Below are positions 1 through 12,802 of a DNA stretch of 57,218 bases, piece by piece; position 1 is the stretch's first letter, and each line of letters begins with the position of its first letter. The notes under the pieces were generated by a model, which saw only the letters and a program-made list of their open reading frames with translations, was not told where the DNA came from and did not search any database. Origin of the DNA: Gonium pectorale (Eukaryota > Chlorophyta > Chlorophyceae > Chlamydomonadales > Volvocaceae); assembly GCA_001584585.1 (NCBI GenBank), contig LSYV01000020.1, positions 1,333,342 through 1,390,559 of the forward strand. The letters run 5' to 3'. Made by a program: the position numbers and the translations under genes.

Positions 1-1225
1 CTACTTATGTATGTCATCTTAATCAACTACCGCATTGTCACGGTGATGAGGTTGCAGTCCCACGCGTAGTGCATCGGTAGTTTGTCAGGTTGCTGATGCC
101 TACAGCTTTGCTGATATTGGCAAGTGAAGGCCAGCGGAACACGCCAGCCAATAGCCAGGAATAAGCGCGGCTGGTACGGAAGCCGCGTTGCTCGGTGGAG
201 CAGCTTACAAGCGGCGCTTCCTCGCGCATGGCCCCCGGAGACCATACGGATGCCGAAACAAGCTTCCGGAGGCGGTGCGGTGGTCCGCGGGAAACTGCTC
301 CGCGGGAAACTGCTTTGGGGAGCTTCAGGCTACTGCCCAAGGGGCGGCGTGCCGCGTACCTTGGGTCCTCCCCAACGCCAGGGGTCCCCATGCATTGGGG
401 ACCGCCCCATACCTCCCAGATTGGTAGTTGGTGTTGCCACCGATGGACCTGCCGGACGTGCATCACCTGTGCTGACCCCAGGGCACGCCCCATGGGGGCG
501 CATTATTGGTCGCACCACCCTAACCACCAGACGCTGTTCACGAACGAAGAAAATCACGATCGTTTCTGGACGACGAATACTTGGGACTCCTCTCTTTACC
601 GACCCATCTAAGGCGCAGGGAGCACCACGCATATGGTCTTGCATGTCGTGATTGTGCATGCCAGTCCAGCCTTCCATGAAGGGAGACAGGTGCGCCTTGA
701 CTTACACGCGTACGCTTCCGCACGCAAGGCAGGAGCGTACCGGGGCGTTCAGTAATCCCTATGCAGCCCTACGACGTCAGGAAACCTGGACAGCACCAAG
801 GTGCTTTGGATGGCCGCTATGCTAGCCCCCCACTCTAACAAGTCCAAGGCCCCAATCCTATCGGCAACAGCTGAAACCTGCTCAAACCTCAACGCAGTCC
901 CCGGCACCTCTGCAAGATGCTTGACACAAGATGCGCATCCGTACCTCCCAAGCCACACCACTGCATGCCTTCAGTTGTTGCAAGCCGCACCTGGCACACT
1001 CAGCAATACGATGCGCCAGCTATTGCAGTCCCTTGCGACGAAACCATCTTATCAACCTCCAGCTATCCAAACTCCTTGCCTGCCCACCCCCCTGAGGCAT
1101 AGCATGCAGCCCTCAGATCCCCAGAAGGCTGCGGCTGCCGCCGCCCACTCACCCGAATGCACACACAGTACGCCCAATACGCCCAACTACCGGCGGCAGC
1201 AGCGGCACGCAGAGGGCGTGCATCA
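1..1225. other. 3' flank of the AP-2 alpha gene, no supported gene
   Basis: No open frame here has splice signals or a recognisable protein. The stretch holds a short direct repeat of a 15-base unit near 289-318 and a small perfect hairpin: 8-base arms at 383-390 and 396-403 around a 5-base loop. The part next to 1225 presumably holds the AP-2 alpha 3' UTR, but I see no TGTAA signal on the minus strand. Confidence 0.5.
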
Positions 1226-4200
1226 TTACGATGCCGGTGCGCTCCGGATCTGCGCTACTAGGAGGGCGTGTACCGCGTGCGCCAGCTCCGGCTGCTCCGC
1301 CACCACCGTCACGCGGAACTGCGAACGGTTCTGGGGGTTGGCCTCGACGCGGCAGCAGCACAGGCCGGGCCGCTGCGCCTCCGCGGGGCCTGCCGCCCAG
1401 TAGGCGGCGCCCGCCTCGTTGTGCGGGGACGGGTCCAGGTAGCCGTGCTCCACGCCTAGGTGCAGGAGGCGCATGATGCCCTACGCGCGGAGAGGCCAAC
1501 GACGGTATCAACCGCGGCAGGCCTTAGCCATAGGAACTGTTCAGGGAGAGGACTCCTACGCCTGACACCGTCGGCAATAACCATCAGTGGCAACGCCCGA
1601 ACTCGAAGGTCACAGACTAGTTACCAAGTTGGTGGAGCCGCCCAACCATTGCAATATGGTGCTTACCTGCACCACCTCAGGCGACAGGGGGCCAGACGCG
1701 CCGCGGTCCACCATCTCCTGTGCCTTGCACGCGGGCGCAGCAGTGCGCCAGTGCTCAAAGAAGGTCTCCTTGGGGATGCGCGGCTCGGGTGCCATGAACT
1801 TGTGCATGGTCACCGGAAGGCGCAGCTGCAGCCCCGACAGCGCTGGCGCGCCGCCAACGCCGTAAGACAAGGACAGCGCTGGGGGCTCCGTGAAGGGTCC
1901 CATGCACACGAGCGACAGGGCCACCTGCACCTGCTGCTTGGGCTCCAGCACCGTCGGCACGGCGCCGACGGAAACCTGCAGAGCGCGAAAGCCAGTGTTA
2001 TATAAGCAAAACAAGCGCGTTGCCTTAGTCAAAGTGAACTGTGCAAACCGCCGACACCCAAGGCTTGGCAAACAGCCGCAAGATCCATTCCCAAGGCTAA
2101 GGCTGAAGGCGAAAGAAACCATACAGCCAACAAGTACAGCTGGTCCACAAATGCGGCAGTTCCAGGGTATGATTACTGCGATGCGTTCAAATAATGTACT
2201 CGCTGTTTCCGCTAAGCGCACCTGCACGCCAGGCGAGGGCATCGCCACCACCATCGCCACGCCGGTGAGCTGCGCCGCGTGCTTGTTACCGCAGTAGAGA
2301 ACCAGGCTGCCGCGGCCCCGCGTGTATTGCGACTGAAGCCCCACCTGCAGGTACTGGTCCTCGTACAGGATGCCGCGCTCCTGGAGTGGGGGGGGGGGGC
2401 GGTAAGTTAACGAGCGCCGCATTTACCAGTCCCAAGGCTGTCCTGCCCAAAGCTCCGCTGATGAGCAGGCCGTACTGGGCGCGCATCCGATCGGAAGCGG
2501 TTGGACCATGGCTTGAAGAGGGAAGGGCCTTTGACGGCGACATGCAAACATGTTAAGGGCTTCGGAGGGCCAGTACAGGGCGCGCACAGTGTAACTGCAT
2601 CACGTACTTTGAGCAAGAGCGCAGAGAGCCAGCCTTCCAGGTCGCCCGTGGGTCGCGGCGGCTCCACGGCCGGCACCGGCGGCGGCGCTGGTGCAAAATG
2701 GCTGTCTCCAAAGGGGTCAGCTGCTGGCGGCGACGCTGCCGGCGGAGCTGGCGCAGCAGGCACGGCTGGGAAGGGGTTCGCCGCGGCGAAGGGGTTGGAC
2801 GCTGCGGCGACGGCCGGAACAGCATACGGAGCGGGCGGAAAGGCGCCAGGCGCCGCCGGCGCTACCGGCATGCCTGGGAAGCCATGTGGTGCCACGGGTG
2901 GCGGCTGCGGCGCTCCAGGGAAGGCCGATACCGCCACGGGCGGCGGCGACGGGACGCCGGGGAACCCACCTGGAGCCGCCAACGGCGCTCCCGAGTACCC
3001 CAGCGGCGGCGCCCCAGCCGGCATTGGCGGCTGCGTTGGCGGCGGCACGGCTGCGCTGCTGCTTGTGGCAACAACGACGTCGCCGAACAGGTCTGAGAGA
3101 AGGTCCACGGGTGTAGCGGGCTTGGGTGGCGGCGCGGCGGGCACCAGCGCGCTCCCGTTGCTGCCTGGCGGTGCCGAGGCGCCGCCGGCCGAGTTTAAGG
3201 ACAACAGGTCCGGCTGCGCCTGCGCGCCGACCGATCCGCTGGTGGGCAGCGGCACGGAAAACAGCGGGGAGGTATTGGCACCGACCAGGGTCGAGGGCAT
3301 GTCAGCGGCCGTGGTGCTGGCCGAGCCATCGGCTGGCGGGCCGCCCACGCTGTCCTCCGGCTGCAGCCGCTTGATAAGCGACGACTCACGGATGTTCCAT
3401 GCCGGCAGGGGCAGGATGAAGCTGGTGGCAGCAGCCTGGGGATTGGCTGCAAGCGCCTGCTGTGGGCCGCATCGCCGAGGGTGAGGGAGGATTGGGCGGC
3501 GCGGGACTCTCAATATGTAATCGAGACGAATTAAGGGACGCAGTTTGTGCAGGCTGCATGGGCATCTTTTAGCAGGATTCGAGGGTGGAAACGGAACGGG
3601 TATTTCTGGTTGCAGGATGCAGCCGTCGGCCACAATCGGACCATGTTAACAATCTGGACTTCTAAACCAAAGCCACGCTTTCTCGGCACGCCGGCAACTC
3701 CCAGGCTGGAACTTTCCGACAGTCGGATGCAACCAGACCCACCAGGTATTCCGTGGCCCGCTGCTGTAGCTCCGCGTCCATGAAGCGCTTGTAGCGCTCA
3801 AACAGCTCCCGCACATCGCGAGAGAGCGTCGCGTTAGTGGGCTCCAGCAGATAGATCTGTAGTATCAGAAACAAAGGACGACAATATGTGCTGCAGATTG
3901 GGAGAAGCCGTCTGCATAAGACTGACCACCTGTTTACTTCAGTCAGTTCCATACTGTAAGGAAAATTGCGCGAAACCCCGCTGGCGGACACGCCTACCTG
4001 GACCCAGCCATACCCACTGACGGTTTGCTATCCGCAAGACCAAACACAACATGCTTGCCTTAAGCAGTGCCGTCATGAGAAGCCCCTTGGTTGGCTGTGA
4101 CGCGGCGGGGAAGGCGGCGTGCAGCAGCCGATACTGCTCCGCGGGCGGCACCTCGGACCGGATCAGCCGCCCGTACTCGCCCAGGACGTAGGCCGCCGTG

Positions 4201-7200
4201 CAGACCATGGACTGGCGGGGGTCAGGGGCCAGGGAGGTGCAGGGTAACGATAAGATGGTCAAGTAGGGCCGCAAGGCGAATCGGCTACCTACTAAACGAA
4301 GTAACAACAGGTGTCTCCGAACTTTGGGGACGCTCACCAGAACTTTTACAACACATGACATCACCACAGGCATGCTCTTGCCGTACCCCTGTCCACGCAT
4401 ATCCTCATCTGCGTTTCCGCCCACCTCGTGTGCCGCCCCGCGCTTAAGCGCCTCCGCCACGTTGCGTGCCGCGTACTCCTGCATGGAGGGATTGTTGGTG
4501 ACCAGCTGCACCGCGCGGTGCCAGATCTCGTCAGACACGAAGTCGCCCGAGCGCTCCAGCAGCTGCAGCACCACGTCCATGTACCTGGTTACCGACAGCA
4601 TAGGGATGAGGGCAACGCGGAGCGCGAGGGGTGCATACGGTCATGTTCGTGGTCCTCCTTCGGGGACGAAGTGCAACAGTGACTCAAGAAATACGTCGCC
4701 AGATATTTGGTGGAAGGTCCTTGCAGCAGAGTTGGACTCCAATCAACGGTAGAAGAGCGTTGCACCCTGAGGTCTGTAACCACACAGCAGCGGCCTATGA
4801 CATGCCCAAGCCGTTGCCAGCCATTAGCCGCTGCAGCGGCACATGTGGGATGCAGTGGCCGTTGTAGAGGCGGTAGCTGAGTGGCGGACGACACGGAGCA
4901 ACGAACCTACGCAGTGGACGCCGGCCCCTGTAAATCGGCTCACCACTGCATGCTGGGCGCGAACTTCTCGGCCAAGATGGCGATCTGCATGGGGCCACGC
5001 GCCATAAGGTCGCCATGTAAGCAGACAGTAGTTGACTCTGGTCAACAGCAGTCGACACATAGTCCTCGAGCTGCCAGTACTGTCCAACCGGCTTGTCGGT
5101 TGGCCGTGTCTTCTATCATACGTCTCCATCCACATGCGAGACGAGCTGCTGCTGCCCTGACCAAAACCTCACCGCCCCCCACGCTCCCACCCACCTTCAG
5201 CACCAGCTCCTCCCGCACCCCGAAGTCCGCGACCACCAGGTGCTTCAGCAGCTCGCCCACCACCTCGGGCGCCGTGGCGGCGTCGCACAGGGAGAACAGG
5301 AGATCCAGCGCGCGGCGCCGAATGGACACGTCGGGGTCCTGCGGTCCGGAAGATTGTCGCATGTCAAGTTTAGGCCGCAAACGGCGTTACAAACACACGC
5401 AATCTAGTGTTCGAGAAAACGAGGCGCGAGCAAGTTATCAAGCCGGGACCTGGGCCTACATGCATAACGGCGGCATCGCTCGACGTGTTGTGCACTGGTA
5501 TGCTAAACGGCAGAAGCGGTAGACGTGCCCGTACGTAACAAGAACGCACGTTATTGGTGCTCATTGCCTTCGTAACGGCGTTGCTGCGTGTTGCTGCGCG
5601 TTTTGTGTGATACCGATTTTCAACCCGCTCCTTGCAGCCATTGGCGGGTCTGGCCCCACCTTGAGGCTGGCCATGACAGTGGCCTGGTGGTGGCGCACCC
5701 CCTCCAGCACCTCCGGCATGCCGCCCGCCAGGCGCGCCAGCGAGTCCAGCGCCAGGTACTTGGCGTTGGGGTCCTAAGTGGTGAATCGCGCGGGAGAAAG
5801 CGGCAGTACGCAACATGTGGCAGGGCAGGGCCGAGCTTGCTACTGAGTATCCCGTGTGCCAGGCCGAGCTTACTGCTGAGCATCTCGATAGTTCTGGCAA
5901 CTATGTGCGAAGAGCTCAAACGTAAAAACGAAACGATTGTCATCCCCGTTCTATTATGTCGTGATCCCGTGGCCCATGTATGCCGGTCCTGCCAACAGCG
6001 ATGCGGCGCTTCGCCCACCCTCCTTGGCCAGCCGTGTGCCCCCGCCCCGACCTGCCCGCCAGAGGGCGATCCCCACCTTGCCGGCCAGGTAGCGGCCCAT
6101 GAGCGTCAGGCACGACGACAGCGTCGCCCGGTCCGCTGCTGCCTCGGGGCCCGTCCCCGAGATGGCGGCATTGGTCGCAGCGGCGTGGTGCAGCGCCAGA
6201 GCCAGCGCCTCAAACAGGATGGCGTTCAGCGCGTTTGTTTTGTTGGGGTTGGCGTTCTTCGCCGCTTCGGCGCTCGCTGTTGAACGCGGCAGGGGATTCC
6301 GATGCGTCAGAGCCGGGATGTAACACGGCGAGCTCTTAACCCCCATTGCATTCACGCCACGACGTTTTTGCAAATTTTGCCCACTCCAGACCAGCAAGCG
6401 CTGTCCAGATTTCCGTTAGACCCGGTAGACGACGACAGCGCATCAGGGCCCCTCTCCCTGAGCGCAAGTCGACCCTGAATACCCCCTGCTGCTAGAGGAT
6501 CCAGCCCCTGCTCACTGGCAGCGATGATATTCTGCAGCACATCGTGCAGCGCTTTGCGCTCCGTGGCGCTGTCGGGTGGCGGGAAGAGCTGCAGAGCGCG
6601 CAGGCACCGTGACTGCATCACAAGGGGCAGGCAAGGGGGTGCTATGCAGCTTAGTGCGCTCCTACATAATGGACAGAGGCACGGACGCGCGCCAGTATGT
6701 GTTCATCAGGCGAGCCGCACAGTGCACGGGCTCAAAGCACTCTCAAAAAGTTCTCATATAGCGTCCTCGCAAGCCTCCTTCGAACGACAGAGGAGGGGAT
6801 GGTAACGTGCGCAGGACGGGGGAAACTATTCCTGCGCGTTCCTGCTCCGGCACCCCGGTCCCCTACAACTGGTATTGTCGCACCTGGAGCCATGGTGACG
6901 GAATGCCGTAGTAAAGGTATTCAGGCGGGATGCGCTCCCGCTCCCGGACCAGCCTCTCCAGGATCTTGATGACGCGCCCCTGGCACGTCTCGTAACCGCC
7001 TGACCCCACGAGAAAGCAGGTTGGGGTGGTTGCAACAGTGGTGAGGCTTGGTGCTCCGAATGATTAACGCAGTGGCAACGCCTTACGAAGGCGAGGGAGA
7101 TCGCACACTGATTGATGTGCACTCAGCTTAGTACATCAATCCCATACTGCAAAACCGTTGCCAATACAGATCTCACCGGATAGTATGCAATTGCTCTGTA

Positions 7201-8738
7201 CCCTTTCGCAGCTCCTCGCCCCCTCCCAAGCGCGCCTGCTGGCGGACATATAACCCGCCCCGGCTTTCAGCGGAACACCTGTCACCATCCGTCAACCTTG
7301 ACACCGTCCCGTTCTACTCACTCGTGCCCGAGCGCAGCACAATGCCGTGCAGCAGCGTGACGGAGCACAGTAGCAGGCCGAGGTCCCGCTCCTCCAGCAG
7401 GGCGCCCATGGTGGGGCTGAACGTGTCCGCGGCCACCAAGAGCGGCGCGTCCGCGGGGGTCTTCCGAAGCAGCCGTAGCAGGCACAGGGACGCACGCTTC
7501 TTGATGAGCGGCCGCGAGGCGCCGCTCGTCTACAGCGCAGGCAACGGATAAGGGATCGTTGGAGGTACGACACCTGGCCGGTCTGTCCATATCGCTGACC
7601 AAACACAAGCGCACAGGCTAATCCCTGCAAGCAGAAACCTGAACTCTCTGCCAGACAGTTGCGACGCGGCTTAGCAGAAAGAAGCAAATATCCAAATCAA
7701 AGGACATTTTAGCACTTACTCCGCACCAGTTCACGACCACAACGGGTAGACGGATACGCGCTTCCCCGTGGGCACGCGTATAACAACCTCAATAGGCATC
7801 ATCACTTACCAGGAGCTTAAGGACGTCTAGCGTCAGAGCTTCTGCCATCTCCTGGCCACCGACTGCGAGGTTCACCAACAAGTGGTCTCAAATGCAGGAT
7901 ACACTGTTCTCTGACGGTCTCAGCTTCAGTGTGCGGGAAGCGCATACCCACGGACACCATGAAGCTGCCGGCGTGGTAGCGCGTGTTTGTATCCTCCATC
8001 GCTGACACCCCCCATGCGCATATCTCTGATGGCTATTGTAGGGACTTGTAAAGGGGGGTGCACCCGGCTTACTGTTGCCGACAAAGCTCAGCGCCAGTGC
8101 CTGGAACGCCTCATTCCGGCTCGTCATGTCCATGTGAATGGCGTTGATAGCGAGGCGCAGGAACTCGTCGTTCTGTGTATTCCATGTTTGCGGGTGCCAT
8201 GTGGGGTTTCGGGTTGGGGCACGGCAGCACTGTGTTTGGGCGTGTGGGGGTAGATGTGCGGGCGCGATTACCTCTTGCAGAAGTAGCGAACACGCCATGT
8301 ACCCGACTTGCTTGTCAGAGTACTTCTGCATGGGTATCAGGTCGCAGGCCTGCTTGTGGCCAAAGTCAATGTCAAAGCCCAGCATGTAGATATACAGCAG
8401 CTTCCAAATGTATTTTCGGCGATCATAGCCTGCGAGGATGATGGCACGAGTTAAAGGCCAGTGGGCAGCACAGCAAGTCCGCATAGGGCGAGCGAGGAGG
8501 CAGCTGCGCACCCGACAGCGCCTTGTCCTCTCCAAACTTCGCCCTAATCTTCGCCAGCTCCTTCTCCACACGCCGCTGCTCTTGCTCTTTATTTTGGCAT
8601 GCCCGAATGTCTGAAATGAACACCTGGAGAGGACGAGCGCGACATCCCTGAGATGATCGCCCAGACCCAGCTCGGTAAAGGACCTCATGTGATCTGGCAT
8701 TGTACCTGGAGACCACGCATATATGCGGTCTTCGACAT
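1226..8738 (-). CDS. AP2A: AP-2 clathrin adaptor complex subunit alpha (alpha-adaptin)
   Basis: Large subunit of the plasma-membrane clathrin adaptor; it binds phosphoinositides and accessory proteins during endocytosis. I place 19 exons: 8706-8738, 8512-8623, 8272-8429, 8073-8172, 7810-7862, 7322-7529, 6884-6999, 6516-6612, 6077-6276, 5660-5773, 5195-5338, 4944-4984, 4425-4584, 4059-4211, 3743-3856, 2608-3459, 2222-2380, 1667-1975, 1226-1480. All phases agree and give 1125 residues. The start is a tiny exon ([11 protein letters not shown]) that joins [15 protein letters not shown], the family N-terminus. Residues 1-601 are the helical trunk ([57 protein letters not shown]). Residues 602-885 are a Pro/Ala-rich hinge, and 886-1125 the appendage ([27 protein letters not shown]). 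The 4058-3857 intron needs a GC donor. Identity is secure; single splice sites may be off. Confidence 0.93.
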
Positions 8739-9087
8739 GGTTGCTTTCTAGCGGGGCTCACCCCCACAAGGTCGCCTAGCTCTACAGGTGCAGTTCAGGT
8801 CCAATTAGCATTCGTCAACCTCGTTTCCAAGTTAGGCGAAATGTTATTACACAACCACTTTACCCGCAGGTTTCTGGGTACGGTACGACACGACAGCACG
8901 GTCGACACGACACCGCGGACACCGGGGTAAGGGGGGTTCGACGGTGTGAAGCGTGCTTCAGCTCCAAGACCTGCCCGGCAGACCTGAACCGGGGTTCCAC
9001 AAGGGTCAAGACGTACCGGGCACACGTGAGTCCGCCTAGAGGCCTTGTCCCGTTCACGCAGGGACGCCATCCAGTATGCACCATATG

Positions 9088-9215
9088 AGGAATCTGCACA
9101 GAAAGAGGAAGCCCGCCTCTACGGCTATGCACACCCGAAGGCGCGACGTTTTCATTAGGGCGGGTGGGTACAGAGCAAGACATGTGACGTTCGTCCCGCG
9201 CGCCCCCCAAAAGAC
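9088..9215 (+). repeat. dispersed repeat family, copy 1
   Basis: Shares a diverged block with 35470-35600 (AGAAAGAGG-AGCCCGC-TCTAC followed by CACACCCGA-GGCGC-AC) and with the reverse complement of 10140-10206. The 17 bases at 9181-9197 recur perfectly, inverted, at 35995-36011. No terminal repeats or transposase are visible. Confidence 0.6.
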
Positions 9216-9679
9216 CGGCTTGCCGTGGCTTACCAGCTTACCAGGTTTGTCGAACCTCGCCCGGTGGACAAAAGAGAAATCACCTGACGGACCGCTAGTT
9301 ATCAAGGTCGAGCTGCGGTGTTGTTGTCGTCACGGCTACCAGTCCAACAGGTCCGACGGCGCTCAGCGGTCACTGTACCGCCAAGCCCACCCTAGTGCCC
9401 GCTCTACTGCATATGCTCACTGGCGGTACGACATAACGTGAGAAGAGGGGCTGGTTTTACAGATGCTGTGTGTGTGAGGCCTTGAGACGAAGGCATGAAC
9501 CTCCATCAACTACTGGGCCGATTGCACGGGACTGGAAAGAGGTCATCCCAGAATGGCATCAGTAATGCGGCAGGCAGGCCTCGACAGGAACGTAGCTTCC
9601 AAGTCCGCTCCACGGAGTTGCTCAGATAGACGGCCGTTGCACGAGACGGGAAGGCTTGGCGGCTGAGTTGCCTGACTCC

Positions 9680-9775
9680 CTTTTTTGGGCGGAGCCCCCG
9701 CCGCGAAGCGGCATTGGGGGGGCGGAGCCCCCTGGGATTGGGGGCGGTCTCCGTCCGTCCGTCCGTGCGTCCGGA
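9680..9775. repeat. GC-rich palindromes and CGTC microsatellite
   Basis: GGGCGGAGCCCC occurs twice about 30 bases apart (near 9688 and 9719), around GCCGCGAAGCGGC, which is itself palindromic. A run of GTCC tetramers follows near 9746-9770. Short GC-rich palindromes of this kind are common in volvocine intergenic DNA; nothing here is coding. Confidence 0.5.
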
Positions 9776-10139
9776 CCAAACTCCATCCCACGCTAAACCA
9801 ATTAGTGGAGTCTCATACTAATAGTATTCCTTATATGTGTGTAGAATTCCATAGCCGTTGGTTGGCATTTGGCGATGGTCAACGCGTCCATTGGCTGGTC
9901 AGCACTGGCCACCCAAATAACACCAACTGCGCCGGGAAATAGCCACGATTATACCGTGAGATATGCACATACGGCTACTATGAACCCGGTCTCTGAGTTG
10001 CTTGCTGGCGCTCACAATTCTCGCAACCATGTCAACTCATGGACGGCACGGTTCCGACTAAACCCGCACAAGCCAAGCGGGCCTTATCTAACGAACGTTG
10101 GTGCCCGTTTGCGGACAAGCACTGGGGTTCATGACGCGT

Positions 10140-10206
10140 TGACGCGTTCGGGCGTGTATGACCGTAGAGGCGGGCTCCCTCTTTCTCTGCAGATTTCTCT
10201 TTTTTG
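10140..10206 (-). repeat. dispersed repeat family, copy 2
   Basis: The reverse complement reads AAATCTGCAGAGAAAGAGGG and then AGCCCGCCTCTACGG and CATACACGCCCGAACGCG, matching copy 1 and the 35.5 kb copy. A further partial piece (CTTTGCAGATTTCTCTTTTTT) lies at 10406-10427. Confidence 0.55.
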
Positions 10207-10667
10207 ACACGGTTGTGGCTCTCTTTCTCGCTCGCCTACCCCGTAGGGCGGGTGTGTGCGGGTGCGGGTCTATACCGGTTGCCCCTGCCCATGCATCCAC
10301 TACGGTACACATATACGCTCCAACCCTTCATGACCTAGATCCCCGATACGGTCTCACGGGGCTCCGCCCTTTTCCAAGCTTCAAGGAAGCTTTTCCCCCT
10401 ACTTGTCTTTGCAGATTTCTCTTTTTTCACGGATGTTGGCTGTGGCGCACGCTAACCGAGCATCGATCAGATCAACCTGAGGAAGGCACCGACAATTGCG
10501 GGGCACCGACCGTTGCCACGACAGATGCTTTGTTTGAGCAAGTGCACCCACCCATGTACGGCATGCCCTCCTACCGGTACGGGTGATCCGAGATGCGATT
10601 CGACAGGGCTAGGCATTCTCGGCATAGATTTGCCCAAAGAGGAGACCACTGTAACTAAGCAGGGCTC

Positions 10668-10719
10668 ACATTGGAAAAAAGAGAACCAGAAACGGGGAAG
10701 GCAGCCTCTACGGACATAC
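10668..10719 (+). repeat. dispersed repeat family, copy 3, cut by the assembly gap
   Basis: GAACCAGAAACGGGGAAGGC and the bases after it match the reverse complement of 14734-14760. The copy runs directly into the N run. Bases 11358-11372 (TATACGAGCAGACGG) on the other side match the far end of the 14.65 kb and 35.45 kb copies, so the gap lies inside or between repeat copies. Confidence 0.6.
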
Positions 10720-11357
10720 NNNNNNNNNNNNNNNNNNNNNNNNNNNNNNNNNNNNNNNNNNNNNNNNNNNNNNNNNNNNNNNNNNNNNNNNNNNNNNNNN
10801 NNNNNNNNNNNNNNNNNNNNNNNNNNNNNNNNNNNNNNNNNNNNNNNNNNNNNNNNNNNNNNNNNNNNNNNNNNNNNNNNNNNNNNNNNNNNNNNNNNNN
10901 NNNNNNNNNNNNNNNNNNNNNNNNNNNNNNNNNNNNNNNNNNNNNNNNNNNNNNNNNNNNNNNNNNNNNNNNNNNNNNNNNNNNNNNNNNNNNNNNNNNN
11001 NNNNNNNNNNNNNNNNNNNNNNNNNNNNNNNNNNNNNNNNNNNNNNNNNNNNNNNNNNNNNNNNNNNNNNNNNNNNNNNNNNNNNNNNNNNNNNNNNNNN
11101 NNNNNNNNNNNNNNNNNNNNNNNNNNNNNNNNNNNNNNNNNNNNNNNNNNNNNNNNNNNNNNNNNNNNNNNNNNNNNNNNNNNNNNNNNNNNNNNNNNNN
11201 NNNNNNNNNNNNNNNNNNNNNNNNNNNNNNNNNNNNNNNNNNNNNNNNNNNNNNNNNNNNNNNNNNNNNNNNNNNNNNNNNNNNNNNNNNNNNNNNNNNN
11301 NNNNNNNNNNNNNNNNNNNNNNNNNNNNNNNNNNNNNNNNNNNNNNNNNNNNNNNNN
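10720..11357. other. assembly gap (638 N)
   Basis: Unsequenced run of N. Open frames that cross it consist of unknown residues and carry no information. Confidence 0.99.
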
Positions 11358-12802
11358 TATACGAGCAGACGGCCCCCCCATTGGGTCTCTTGACGGCCCT
11401 AAAATATGGCCTACGCGCACACGTACGCAAGGGTAGTCAACACAACGTGTGTAGACCTTGATGCACAGAAGCGATATACAATGCGCTTATCGTGGCCTAC
11501 GTGTGCGTGCAGCACTTGCCGTACGAGGGGCATGAGGGTACAGGTTACATGTGACACGTCTAATGGTCAGAGAGTATCTGCCTCGGGGGCTTTCAGAGCA
11601 TAATTGTGCACGTTTGGGCTTCTGGTCAGTCCTTGCGCACCCATGCATCTGCAATTACCAAGGAATTTTAAGGTTACCGGCCACGCCGTAACGCCGCACA
11701 CATCTTAGTGCGCGTGTTACGTATGCGTAACAGAATGCTCAAAGCATGCCGAAAACGAGGCCAGCAAAGTAAAGGAAACCCCCAAGAACTTCGTCGTACG
11801 CGTGTGTGGACATCTTGGACACGGGTGCGTGCCGTATTAGGCCCTGCTGGACTTCAGCTGTATGTAGACGGTCACTGCTAGTATACCTTCAGTTTGCGTC
11901 GAAACCGCCTTTAGGTAGAGAATTGGTAGAGCTCCCGGAAGGATGAAGCGAAGGCCTACAGCGGTCGCGGATGGGCTGCGCTGGACCCATCCCTAAACAT
12001 TGGAATTGTGGGCGCATGCTTCGTTCATCGTGAGGCAGACAGTGAAGCAGCGAGAGCAGGCAGGTAGCTGCATTTGACAGCCAAACGGCCTGGGGCGCCG
12101 TGCAGGTGCATTGAGGTTTTGGCCTGAAGGGCTGCACGTCTTGAGGAAAGCTGATAGTGGCCATGCACCGGCCCCAAACTCCAGTTTACCGGGAAAGGGA
12201 TGATAAGCGGAGAGAATGGGAAATAATGAGTCCAGCTCAACGAGGTGCCATACGCTTAACCCCGGGATGCGCGAGCAGCGGTGTATGGAAGCGCGGGGGG
12301 CAGGTGGAAGTTGAGTGGACGCTGCATGAAGGGGTTGCAAATTGCCGCCGGTCCCTAGCATGTATAATGTAATTGGGGGGGGGGGGGTTGACACGAGAAA
12401 GCTGGGCGCGCCTTTACGATGTGCGGGGAAGGGTTGATAAGGACGGGGCACCGGGCGCCGGCGGGGCGGGGGGCGCACGCGGGCGGGCAAGGTCGGGGCC
12501 CGCGCGGTAAAACGCGACAGAGGGCAATTGACTCATCAGCATCTCTAGGGGCCATGCCTAATCATCGACTTGTTGCGGCGCAAAAGGCTAGCCCCGCGGG
12601 TCCATGCCTGCCAGTGTCTACCACGCCCCACGCCCCGAACTAAACAGATCTCCAAGTAGGCGACATCATTTGCTGCTGTTGCACGCCAGGCGACTGGCGC
12701 AATAGCCACAGCGCGATGCCGTACGGCGGATCAGTGTTTCGCGTGCTCGCCTCTACAAGTGCGGAAATTCTCGCGCTTGCCCTGCACTGCGCTCAGACAA
12801 AA

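Larger units (their letters stand above)
8739..12802. other. gene-poor repeat-bearing interval with assembly gap
   Basis: I find no exon series with consistent phase. The interval contains several copies of a dispersed repeat (listed separately), a cluster of GC-rich palindromes near 9680-9775, a homopolymer G run near 12376-12388 and a 638-base gap. Its last few hundred bases should contain the psaF promoter and 5' UTR, but no convincing TATA element stands out. Confidence 0.5.

Noticed and set aside
2501..3484. 327-codon plus-strand frame rich in Gly/Ala
   Set aside because: It is antisense to the AP-2 alpha hinge exon; the homologous adaptin exons are all on the minus strand.
10467..11436. 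Long frames spanning the N run
   Set aside because: They are made almost wholly of unknown residues across the assembly gap; the same applies to frames over 35072-35433.
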